From positions 1 through 64,000 of the forward strand of contig DAHUXN010000034.1 in NCBI GenBank assembly GCA_027307115.1: a DNA stretch of 64,000 nucleotides, in the 5' to 3' direction. Position 1 is the stretch's first letter; each line of letters begins with the position of its first letter. The DNA is from Acidobacteriota bacterium. GTDB taxonomy: Bacteria > Acidobacteriota > Terriglobia > Acidiferrales > UBA7541. The notes under the pieces were generated by a model, which was given only the letters and a program-made list of their open reading frames with translations, was not told the DNA's origin and did no database searches. The position numbers and the translations under genes are program-made. Positions 8,264-15,827 of the stretch are shown in pieces.

Positions 8264-10084
8264 ATGCCAACAACAGCCCAGCTTGATAAATCCCTCGATA
8301 CTGCGCTTGCTGAAGGACACGGAACGATCACAATCAGAGTGATTGTCTTGCAAAAGGGAATGGCGGCATCTCCGGCGCCAGGTTCAGGTTCGGCAGACGA
8401 ATTGCCGGTAGATGCTGCGCCGGAGGAAATGTTGCCTGAAACAGATAAGAAACCTGTTTCGAGCTTCTTGGAGGAGTCAAAACGCGGACGGCAGTGCTGC
8501 GTTTTCCTTATCAACGGCCAACGGCAACACGCATGGGACAATCAATTTATCGTGCGCGATCTGGAATTGAAATACCTTCGCAATCGGATGATTGTTGTCG
8601 TCGATTGCGATGGATTAAAGCCCGAAGCACTCGCTATGTTGATGCAGGGATCGCGGCACCAATTCCTTGAGGGGAGTGTCTATTCCGCGCTCGAATCGCG
8701 CCTCATAGCGACACTGAAAGGCGACCCTGATCTGCGACGAATTGAGGAGGAGGCGGAAGACGAAATTTCCAGCCTTCAGGCTGGAGACGAAGCCGTGAAG
8801 GCGGCCCTCGATCAGCTAATCGAGTCTCACCACGATGCGGCTGCCCATTCTGCCCACGGTCGCACAGAAGGTGGGGATGCAACTCGCGTCGAGGGAATAG
8901 GGGGAACACTTACACAAACACAAGAAATTATTGTTCAAGAAGAACCTTCTGTTGGAGTAGCCGCATCGGAGCCGGTCCTCTTGCTCAGGCCGGACCTTGT
9001 GACAATTAGGCTCAAGCCGGACGAGGCGCGCCGTTGCCTCGTGTATCCGAAGCCTGAATCTACATGGAAATCACTGGAGACAATGGCCGTCACGTTTGAC
9101 CCTCCGGTGAAGGAATTGCAGGTAGCGCGCATATCACAGATCGCGGGTGAAGAAATTAGCCTGAAATTTGTTGAACCAGAAGATTTCGACGATGATGAAT
9201 ATCCGATTGAAACTCTCCTAAGAATTACTGCAATTTTCAAGGGATTGCCAGTCCCTCGCGTCTTGGAGCGTCGTGTTGTAATTACACCCAGCAAGAAACA
9301 TCCAAAGCGACCTCCCGTGCCGCTCAAGGAAGACCCGACTTTTGTAAAAGTCACAAGCCGTCTGCCAATAAAGATAGTTATAGGAGGGCCTGACGTTCAC
9401 GTGAAATTGCGCTGGGACGGAAAGGATGAACTGGTTTCGGGTAGCTCACCGTCCTGGGATTTCCGGGTCTCCTGCGAGTCACCGTCCGTTGAGCCACGAA
9501 CCTTTCTTACGAAACCCGTGGGAGGGCGCTTGGAATTACTGGTTCAGGCGGCCTCTGGATTAAGTGCGGGAGAGCAATTGAAGTTCGACGTGGAGGCAGT
9601 TGGCCCGGGCAAAACCTTAACGACAGCTTTTCTGGCGGATGTAGTCGAGCCGCTGTCGGCCCGAAAGGTCACAGCGAAACTTCCGGGAGGCGGACAGCGT
9701 AGACCGCCATATGATCTGCGTTACGTCAAGAAGCCAGACTGGGTAGACGCGACGTGTTGGGGGCAGTCATGGACCGCGAACGATGCGGGTTCGTTTGACG
9801 AGCCGAGCCACAAATCTCCGTTGACGATATTCATCAATCAAGATGTGGACGCGCTCTCCAGTTACCGTGAGATGCTCATCGCGAAAAAGAACGCCGAGAC
9901 AACTATCCAGCAGAGAATAAATAAATACACTGCGCATGTTGCCTTTCATCTTTACCAAATGTACTTAAAAACGAAAGAGCTTAAGTCGGCAGACGGCGGC
10001 GAATCCTTGAACGAAGAACAGATGCGCGACGAAATATTTCGCGTCTCGCGCACGCTATTGAAGCTCATGGAGGTTTCGCAATAA
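8264..10084 (+). CDS. Large partner of GHKL ATPase (possible C-terminal half)
   Basis: Protein of 606 residues from the ATG preceded by TAGGAG (8248-8253). No named domain is recognised. Residues 1-30 (GTITIRVIVLQKG) resemble the transducer sheet that usually follows a GHKL domain. A conserved-looking block CCVFLINGQRQHAWDNQF...YLRNRMIVVVDCDGL then a charged helical linker (IEEEAEDEISSLQAGDEAVK) follows. Residues 240-470 look like beta-rich, immunoglobulin-like segments (DLVTIRLKPDEARRCLVY), and the last 80 residues are helical. It probably acts with the ATPase as one machine, possibly as one ancestral polypeptide. Enzymatic residues of a nuclease are not visible to me. Confidence 0.75.
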   Translation: MPTTAQLDKSLDTALAEGHGTITIRVIVLQKGMAASPAPGSGSADELPVDAAPEEMLPETDKKPVSSFLEESKRGRQCCVFLINGQRQHAWDNQFIVRDLELKYLRNRMIVVVDCDGLKPEALAMLMQGSRHQFLEGSVYSALESRLIATLKGDPDLRRIEEEAEDEISSLQAGDEAVKAALDQLIESHHDAAAHSAHGRTEGGDATRVEGIGGTLTQTQEIIVQEEPSVGVAASEPVLLLRPDLVTIRLKPDEARRCLVYPKPESTWKSLETMAVTFDPPVKELQVARISQIAGEEISLKFVEPEDFDDDEYPIETLLRITAIFKGLPVPRVLERRVVITPSKKHPKRPPVPLKEDPTFVKVTSRLPIKIVIGGPDVHVKLRWDGKDELVSGSSPSWDFRVSCESPSVEPRTFLTKPVGGRLELLVQAASGLSAGEQLKFDVEAVGPGKTLTTAFLADVVEPLSARKVTAKLPGGGQRRPPYDLRYVKKPDWVDATCWGQSWTANDAGSFDEPSHKSPLTIFINQDVDALSSYREMLIAKKNAETTIQQRINKYTAHVAFHLYQMYLKTKELKSADGGESLNEEQMRDEIFRVSRTLLKLMEVSQ

Positions 10085-10094
10085 CTAGGGTTTC

Positions 10095-11276
10095 TCAAAT
10101 CGTGCGATGGACTAATACGACTTCGCGGGACGAGTGGGTCTTGCCACCGAGACTTGCGTGCCACTTGCGATTGGGCACTTCGCGCCAAATACGGTGCCTT
10201 CCACATATGGGCAACTCCGAGAATCCGGCTTCCTGCATGTTATGGAGATATCTCGGCAGTTGATCTTCCGGTCGATTGAAGGCCAGCATCTGCACGATAT
10301 GACTGCCTGTCTTCATCACTCGGCGAATCGCTTTCAGCGTGTTCAGTGAATTCCGAAAATATGTGTCGGCAGCGGCCTCGCGCCGGTCACCGAAATTGTA
10401 GAACGCTCCTCCCTGGCCGTCGTTGCAACCGGCGATCCAATACGGTGCGGGCGTTTCTCGCCTTCCATCGACCTGCCAACGATGATACAGAACGTGAACC
10501 CCGGGATAGGGCGGGCTAGTAACAACGAGCGATGCCTTTTGTGACCCGTTTTGAAAAACCGCCGATTCACAAAGCCGAGACGCGTCTGAATTTATGATCG
10601 TAACACCACCGCCGGAGCGCAGCGCACGCTCTCCGAAACCCTGAATCGATCGAAGCATCTCATCAGTCATCAAGCGCAGCTTTTCGCGAAAGTCTGCCAG
10701 TGGCGTGTGCCGTATCCGGCCATCGAGTGCCCACTGAGCTACTCGCAGCACTATGCATTTGGTGAAATCGCGACACGGCTGCGTAGGTAACTCCGTAATC
10801 GAGGCTAACGCGGCGGCGACTAGCTTCTTGATGAACCGTGCTCGAACGAGGGTGAGATTTGTGGTCTTTATTGGATCAACGAAGAACCTCAAGTCATCGA
10901 TAGGTTGAAGGTAGTTGAAAGTCCGTATCTTCTTCGCAGCCCATTGTCTGACCGCTGCAATCTCACCCTTCATTAAGGCGGTCGTTTTCACACGAGTGAT
11001 GAATGCGGCAAGCGAGTTCAGGTCATTTCCAACCATATGCCGTCCAGCGATCATTCCCTCAACAATAGCCGTACCCCCGCCCATATAGGGGTCAAGCACC
11101 AAATCAGATGGACGCGAAAAACACTCGATTGCAGCGGCTGCAAACCGAGGAGAGAACCGGGCCGGGTAGCGATAAAAATTATGAGTCCAGCCGCCGACCG
11201 GGCTTCGATCCAACGCAGCCTCGGCCAGAAGAGAAAAGGCGTTGGGCTGAGCTGGGCAGATTTCTACAGATGTCAT
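10095..11276 (-). CDS. DNA methyltransferase (amino-methyl type)
   Basis: SAM-dependent DNA methyltransferase of 393 residues. HNFYRYPARFSPRFA (residues 32-46) corresponds to motif X, DPYMGGGT (62-69) is motif I that binds SAM, and TSPPYPG (253-259) is catalytic motif IV, whose S-P-P-Y indicates N4-cytosine or N6-adenine methylation. The long segment between I and IV likely holds target recognition, giving an alpha-like order. Its ATG overlaps the stop of a 58-residue ribbon-helix-helix gene (ATGA), so both are co-translated. It converges on the GHKL operon with only 10 bases between stops; together they could form a restriction or defence system in which methylation marks self DNA. Confidence 0.9.
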   Translation of the reverse strand: MTSVEICPAQPNAFSLLAEAALDRSPVGGWTHNFYRYPARFSPRFAAAAIECFSRPSDLVLDPYMGGGTAIVEGMIAGRHMVGNDLNSLAAFITRVKTTALMKGEIAAVRQWAAKKIRTFNYLQPIDDLRFFVDPIKTTNLTLVRARFIKKLVAAALASITELPTQPCRDFTKCIVLRVAQWALDGRIRHTPLADFREKLRLMTDEMLRSIQGFGERALRSGGGVTIINSDASRLCESAVFQNGSQKASLVVTSPPYPGVHVLYHRWQVDGRRETPAPYWIAGCNDGQGGAFYNFGDRREAAADTYFRNSLNTLKAIRRVMKTGSHIVQMLAFNRPEDQLPRYLHNMQEAGFSELPICGRHRIWREVPNRKWHASLGGKTHSSREVVLVHRTI

Positions 11277-11449
11277 CGCTTTCGATCACTCTTTGCTTTC
11301 TTCGTTATGTAATCGTCCACGGCCCATCGAATGACGGTTGCTGCCGATATGTGCTGCCGGGCGGCAATTGATTCTAACGCCCTGCGCTGCCCGCCTGCCA
11401 AAGTGATCGTTAGTCGGTCTTTCGATGCTTGAGGCTGCCTTCGCTTCAC
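11273..11449 (-). CDS. Small ribbon-helix-helix protein coupled to methyltransferase
   Basis: A 58-residue protein starting at GTG, preceded by AGGGTG. Residues 12-17 (RLTITL) look like the DNA-reading beta strand and RRALESIAARQHISAATVIR (22-41) then WAVDDYI (42-48) like the two helices of a ribbon-helix-helix/CopG-type domain. The ends are basic. Its TGA overlaps the methyltransferase ATG, indicating coupled synthesis. Likely role: autoregulator of the methyltransferase operon, or a DNA-binding subunit of it. Assignment rests on pattern only because the protein is short. Confidence 0.65.
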   Translation of the reverse strand: MKRRQPQASKDRLTITLAGGQRRALESIAARQHISAATVIRWAVDDYITKKAKSDRKR

Positions 11450-11700
11450 CAGATATCACCCTAGTGGTGAGACGATCACCACCCTCGGACAGTAGTATAT
11501 CTGAGTCGCGATAGCAGTTTCGAAGGTATTTGTTAAGGTTGAGTGTCGTTGCTGACACCGCCGGTTGCCTCTCCACTCATACTAGGGCGAACAAAACACG
11601 AAAGTCAAACACGTTTGAGGGGGCATTCTCTGCGGACCACCCGCGCTGGCTCAACATCAAAAGTTAGTCTCATTCTGCGCGGTGAGCGGCTACAATTTGT
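11450..11700. other. Gap between two minus-strand units
   Basis: Contains the leader of the RHH-methyltransferase pair. No further gene is supported, although an open frame crosses it on the minus strand without a recognisable product or good start. Confidence 0.4.
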
Positions 11701-12663
11701 TTACCTACTTGGTGGGAAATAAAAAGGCGAACACAGCGAGTAATCTACGATTGTTCGTAATATCGCCACAAACATTAGAGCAGTTATTTTATGCGGAATT
11801 GGAAAAACAACCACCAGGACGGCAATTACGATTGCCACCAAGTTTATTTTGGACCACTTGAGCACGTGGGACTTATGACCTCGAAAATGAATCCTATGGG
11901 AGAGGGCTCCCCAAACCATATCAACTGAAAGCAGCAAACCCAGGAAAAAGAAACTCCAGACTCCCGACCTCAGGGACAAACCAACCGCAAAAAGTAGTAT
12001 AGCTTCGAGAAAGAACGTACCGAAATCCAACAACAGAGCACGGTGCACGACGGCAGCTTTCTTTTCCAGATAGCACCGGTCGAGATGGCGATTCATCCCA
12101 TGCCAAAAAGGCACTACCGTTACTACAAATGCCACGAACGCCGGTAATCCTGCAAAGATCTGGCTGGCTGCCAAAAGATCACCATGAAGTGGATCTTTCA
12201 AGAGACTTTCAATAGCTTGCGCAATCGCAAGTGCGATTATGACTGCATAGATTTGCTGTAGGCTGTCAACGGCTCTCTCCTTAATCGACTGTCCAATTTC
12301 GGTCGTCATGCTCTCGTTCATCTTCTTTCTGTTGGCTACGACTCGAAAGTGCTCGACCAATTCGGTAGTGCTTGTGAAGACTGGGATCTTCAGTTGGTGT
12401 GCCAACTCAACCTCCTTGTCGGCACCGTTTGACTCGCCGGGTAAACGAAGGACCGCCGCACAGCACGGTAGGAATTCCCGGTCTAGTTCAAGCCAGAATT
12501 CATATGGGCGAGGAAAAAGTATGTGCCAGAAGTGTGTTGCGTGTGGCACAAAGGGCGCAAAACCAAGATCGGCAAGTCGATTTGCAGCCTCATACGCGGT
12601 CCGAACGTTCACCGCAACATCGCCTTTCGTGTACGGACCGGCAATGTAAATGCGAGCAACCAT
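11701..12663 (-). CDS. Deoxyribosyltransferase-like domain fused to membrane domain
   Basis: A 320-residue fusion. Residues 1-105 resemble the DUF4406/nucleoside 2-deoxyribosyltransferase-like fold: IYIAGPYTKGD at 5-15, AANRLADLGFAPFVPHATH, and LPGESNGADKEVELA at 74-88, the last with the glutamate used by this fold to attack N-glycosidic bonds. After a charged linker (NRKKMNESMTTE) come five or six hydrophobic segments at about 136-152, 168-188, 209-231, 235-253, 273-290 and 293-310. Soluble members are normally single-domain. Joining such a nucleotide-cutting or nucleotide-sensing domain to a membrane module is reminiscent of immune effectors, but no function is proven. It lies beside the methyltransferase/GHKL locus. 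Confidence 0.8.
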   Translation of the reverse strand: MVARIYIAGPYTKGDVAVNVRTAYEAANRLADLGFAPFVPHATHFWHILFPRPYEFWLELDREFLPCCAAVLRLPGESNGADKEVELAHQLKIPVFTSTTELVEHFRVVANRKKMNESMTTEIGQSIKERAVDSLQQIYAVIIALAIAQAIESLLKDPLHGDLLAASQIFAGLPAFVAFVVTVVPFWHGMNRHLDRCYLEKKAAVVHRALLLDFGTFFLEAILLFAVGLSLRSGVWSFFFLGLLLSVDMVWGALSHRIHFRGHKSHVLKWSKINLVAIVIAVLVVVFPIPHKITALMFVAILRTIVDYSLCSPFYFPPSR

Positions 12664-12782
12664 AACCGCTCCTTAGCGAATCTAGGCGACCCGTTATATT
12701 GCGATTGATTGACGGATATTACCACATAGCACGGAATGACAAATCGTACACATAAGTTCCGAGGTTGGGAGAGGTGTAGCGG

Positions 12783-12896
12783 AGTCAAACCTGAACCGCA
12801 GAATGGATCGAGCACCATGTCTCTGGGCAAGAAGATGCGTGACACCAGCGCGCGCTCCCTTGCAAGGCCCATGCGATAAACACAGGGGGGGTGCAA
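12783..12896 (-). pseudogene. Relic of a DNA methyltransferase (motif I)
   Basis: A short minus-strand stretch encodes LPRDMVLDPFCGSGLTPLHL, the unmistakable SAM-binding motif I of a DNA methyltransferase, but it starts just before the motif and loses resemblance soon after it. No catalytic PPY motif is seen in any frame nearby. It is therefore probably the remnant of a deleted methyltransferase gene. It is unrelated in sequence to the intact DPYMGGGT enzyme 1.5 kb away. Confidence 0.45.
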
Positions 12897-13366
12897 CTTT
12901 GGCCGCTCCTGTATCCTATCCCGTCAAGACATTGAGGCTCGAATTATGCGTGACTATACTGATAGCCGCTTCTGGCAATCAAATCGAAGGAAGCAATTCT
13001 GAGACGCCCCACCTGGCGGATGACCGTTTTTTCTCGTCGTCGATGAGGACTCCCCGCGCTTCTGGACGGCCGATTTACAGGAGGTGTTTTCGGTACATCG
13101 CGACGGATGCCCCCTTCTCAGAGGAGTGCTCGGTGTACCCGCCGTGTACCTCCGTTCTGCGTTTTGGGCGGTTTTAGCGTTTTTGGCGTCACGTAAAATG
13201 AATAATTTGCAGCCGGGTGGTTCGTTGGACTTGACAACAGTGCACCGCGTTGCTAGTTTCCATTTGTTCGTTTTTCGGGAGCTCCCACGCAGTTCGAAAG
13301 TTTCACCCGAGTTGGCAAGCTGACTTTCAAACAGTTCGGTGTATACGCCCAACTCCCTATCCGCCA
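12897..13366. other. 470-bp gap left of the ssrA-adjacent integrase genes
   Basis: No convincing gene. Near-repeats of CGGTGTACCCGCC (about 13,130) and CGGTGTATACGCCC (about 13,338) lie close to the start of the HTH/integrase pair and could be recombinase or regulator sites; this is weak evidence. Confidence 0.35.
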
Positions 13367-13708
13367 ATGCGCGGACGGGAAGCAAAACCCGACGAGACGA
13401 ACCCGGAAGGGTACCGCCAATCAACCGAACCAGCGGCAGACACCGGCGAGCGATTCTACACGCCCGCCGAGATCGCTGCGCGTTGGCGCGTTAGTGTTGA
13501 TACGGTCATTCGCATTTTCCGGAATGAACCCGGCGTTCTCATCCTAAGCAATCCCGCCGGGCCTCACAAGCGTCCCTACCAGACCATCCGTGTGCCCCCT
13601 GATGTCCTTTTCCGCGTAGAGTCACGACTCTCCTTGTCTAATATTGACCAACAGGTATACAGTACGCGGTTAGTTAAGGGGAAAGGGCCGGGCAGAATCA
13701 AATGCTGA
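13367..13708 (+). CDS. HTH/excisionase-like protein preceding integrase
   Basis: Protein of 113 residues from the ATG at this position; a longer frame upstream has no resemblance to the family. FYTPAEIAARWRVSVDTVIR followed by FRNEPGVLILSNP and RPYQTIRVPPDVLFRVE is the winged-helix pattern of helix_turn_helix_17/excisionase proteins: helix-turn-helix then a two-strand wing. The stop overlaps the integrase start by 7 bases, so the two are co-translated. In integrative elements such proteins direct excision or regulate the integrase. No strong ribosome site is visible for the chosen start, which remains uncertain. Confidence 0.75.
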   Translation: MRGREAKPDETNPEGYRQSTEPAADTGERFYTPAEIAARWRVSVDTVIRIFRNEPGVLILSNPAGPHKRPYQTIRVPPDVLFRVESRLSLSNIDQQVYSTRLVKGKGPGRIKC

Positions 13709-14886
13709 GAATCTGGCGCAGGCACAGCAGACGATGTGACGCGCGTGCAAAATGTCGGTGCAGAGAAAGCAGAAGGGAGTGCCGTTGCTGTCGCTGTGTG
13801 ATTTGGGTAGACGGAATGCTGGATAATTTTCGGGTGCGAAAGAGCCTTCGCACGGGCGTTTGGAGCCAAGCCGACAGGAAGCGATGGGGAATCGAGAAGC
13901 AGTGGGACGAAGACAAATCCATTTCGAAAGATCCCGACCCGAAGCTGGTAACGGTCGAGCAGGCCTGGGATGAGCTTCTCCGTGACCTTAAGGCCCGTGG
14001 CCGTCAGGACTCGACGCTCTACAAATATCAGTTGCTTTTCGCTCAGATGACAAACTTTGCGAGAGCAAACCGCCTGCGATTCCTAGCGGAGTTCAATGTC
14101 CCCACATTGCGCAAATTCAGGGAGTCCTGGCCAAATCAGAATTTTGCCGCACAGAAGAAGCTCGAGCATCTGCGTAGCTTCTTCAGGTTTGCTCAAGCGA
14201 GTGGTTGGATTGCTGACAATCCAGCGGCCAAGCTGCAAAGTCACAAGACACGCCGCCCTCAGGTTTTGCCATTCACTCGCGAGGAGGTGGCCCGCATTTG
14301 GGCTGCTTGCGACGCCTACGGAACTCATAATGGCCGTGCTGGGCGGGAGTATGCGCGTCGCCTTCGAGGTTTGGCCCTCCTTCTTCGTTATTCGGGCTTG
14401 CGGATCGGCGACGTTGTCAGCCTTGAACGGGGGAAGATTGCAGAGGGCAAACTCTTTCTCTGCACTGCGAAGACGGGGACCGAAGTGTATTGCCCGCTTC
14501 CGGATTTCGTCCTGCTGGCACTTGCAAGCATGCCCAGTTCCAGCGGGAAGTACTTTTTCTGGACTGGCCAAGGAAAACTGAAGAGTGCCGTTGGAGACTG
14601 GCAGCGCAGTCTGAAGAAACTTTTCCGTCTGGCGAAGGTGTCGGACGGGCATGCCCACCGCTTCCGTCATACGTTCTCAGTCGAGCTATTGTTGGCAGGG
14701 GTGCCGATCGAACGCGTGTCCATTCTGCTAGGGCATTCGAGTGTAAGAATCACCGAGAAATACTATGCGGCATGGGTGCGTGAACGGCAGGAGCAATTAG
14801 AGGCCGATGTGCGCCGAAGCTGGAGCGTGCTTCCCGCAGAGTCTGGCACAAATCTGGCACACGCCAAAAGCGAGCTAGTTAACTGA
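13702..14886 (+). CDS. Tyrosine integrase at the ssrA attachment site
   Basis: Integrase of 394 residues. The N-terminus has a cysteine/arginine-rich segment (WRRHSRRC, then CRCC and CVIWVDG) typical of a family with a small zinc-binding arm domain before the SLxTxxW motif. A SAM-like core-binding domain covers about 90-185. Catalytic signatures are RYSGLRIGD (first Arg), HRFRHTFSVE (H-x-x-R), LGHSSVRI and the nucleophile in TEKYYAAW. Its stop lies 22 bases from the 3' end of ssrA, the usual position for an element integrated in tmRNA. It is coupled to the upstream excisionase-like gene. The matching far attachment site was not found in this window and should lie to the left of it. Confidence 0.93.
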   Translation: MLRIWRRHSRRCDARAKCRCRESRRECRCCRCVIWVDGMLDNFRVRKSLRTGVWSQADRKRWGIEKQWDEDKSISKDPDPKLVTVEQAWDELLRDLKARGRQDSTLYKYQLLFAQMTNFARANRLRFLAEFNVPTLRKFRESWPNQNFAAQKKLEHLRSFFRFAQASGWIADNPAAKLQSHKTRRPQVLPFTREEVARIWAACDAYGTHNGRAGREYARRLRGLALLLRYSGLRIGDVVSLERGKIAEGKLFLCTAKTGTEVYCPLPDFVLLALASMPSSSGKYFFWTGQGKLKSAVGDWQRSLKKLFRLAKVSDGHAHRFRHTFSVELLLAGVPIERVSILLGHSSVRITEKYYAAWVRERQEQLEADVRRSWSVLPAESGTNLAHAKSELVN

Positions 14887-14907
14887 ATGAGACATAAACA
14901 CTTAGAA

Positions 14908-15288
14908 TGGTGGAGGCGGGGGGAGTCGAACCCCCGTCCGAGAGACCTTGTAGCCGAAAGACTACATGCTTAGCCCGTTCCCGTGCGGCCTAGCCTTGCG
15001 GCCATCCGCGTGTTCGCCGGCTGCGCTTAGAGCGGGCAAGAAACGCAGCCAACTAGCCCGATGATCTCGCCGGGCGCATTACGGGCCGAAACGCGCCAGC
15101 CAGCCCACATTGTGACGCCTCGTACTCCCCGCGTGGGCGACAGGGAGGGAGACGCGCTGCCTAGTTTTTAATTAGGCTGCGAGAGCCAACTGCGTATTGG
15201 CAGTTGTATTGTTCCACCCGATTGCGGGCAGGTGGCGCCCGGCATGCCTTCGGGCCGCGACAGTCTCCGTCGAAACCGTTTCGCCCCC
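14908..15288 (-). ncRNA. ssrA: tmRNA
   Basis: Transfer-messenger RNA of 381 nt that rescues stalled ribosomes. The 5' end GGGGGCG pairs with CGCCTCC near the 3' end, which finishes in ACCA; GGGTTCGACTCCC is the T arm and GAAACGGTTTCGACGG follows the 5' end as in other tmRNAs. The tag reading frame gives A-N-T-Q-L-A-L-A-A followed by TAA, ending in the ALAA degradation signal. All elements needed for function are present although an integrase gene abuts the 3' end, so the attachment event restored the gene. Confidence 0.97.
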
Positions 15289-15827
15289 GTTGGTAACTGA
15301 CTCCATTCCATTTTAACACGGACGTGAAGTGGGTGCTCGGGGGCCATCGGAGAAAACTGGTAACGTCGCGCAAAGAATGAAAGCTGTCTCCAAATCAAAA
15401 GAGTCGAGAACCGACGCAAGAGTGCAATATTGCACAGACATTGCGGCATGTAACGAGTTAGATGAACTACCTGAGCCAAGCGTTTGTTCCGTGAGAAAAG
15501 ATCACGGTCGTGACCCCCGAATCGGCTTGGCACCGGGGCTTCCGGCCCCCCAAGGCGGGAGCCCCAATTTATTTCTGTTGCGAACCGACAATTCAGACCG
15601 CTTGTGCGCCCACGTTTCTGCTGATTGACCGCCGTGAAACCGATGAGTCCTGCCAGACATCCAGCGCCGCCTTTCGCCACTTGCGCCTTCGCGCGCGCAT
15701 CATAAATTAAGAAACTGAGAGCAAGATGAAGCTGCGGCGTACAAGGAGCGCGCGGACCCACCCTCCCCACCATAAATTCCCAGCGTGAACCGGATACTTT
15801 CGCCGATGCGCAAGGAGCGTAGTCAAG
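15289..15827. other. 539-bp gap between ssrA and MscS gene
   Basis: Carries the ssrA promoter on the minus strand (a TTAAAAT-like -10 about 20 bases from the RNA start). GTGCAATATTGCAC at 15,422-15,435 is a perfect 14-bp palindrome. A G/C-rich hairpin lies around 15,530-15,570. Open frames crossing the gap on either strand have no recognisable product. Confidence 0.45.

Noticed and set aside
1-12000. Second ssrA attachment site within the window
   Set aside because: I looked for a copy of the tmRNA 3' end (GAGTCGAACCCCCG) to the left of ssrA and found none; the GAATCGAAC stretch at 520-529 belongs to a hairpin.
13250-13366. N-terminal extension of the HTH protein before the integrase
   Set aside because: The added 39 residues lack helix-turn-helix features and the ATG at 13,367 is the more likely start.
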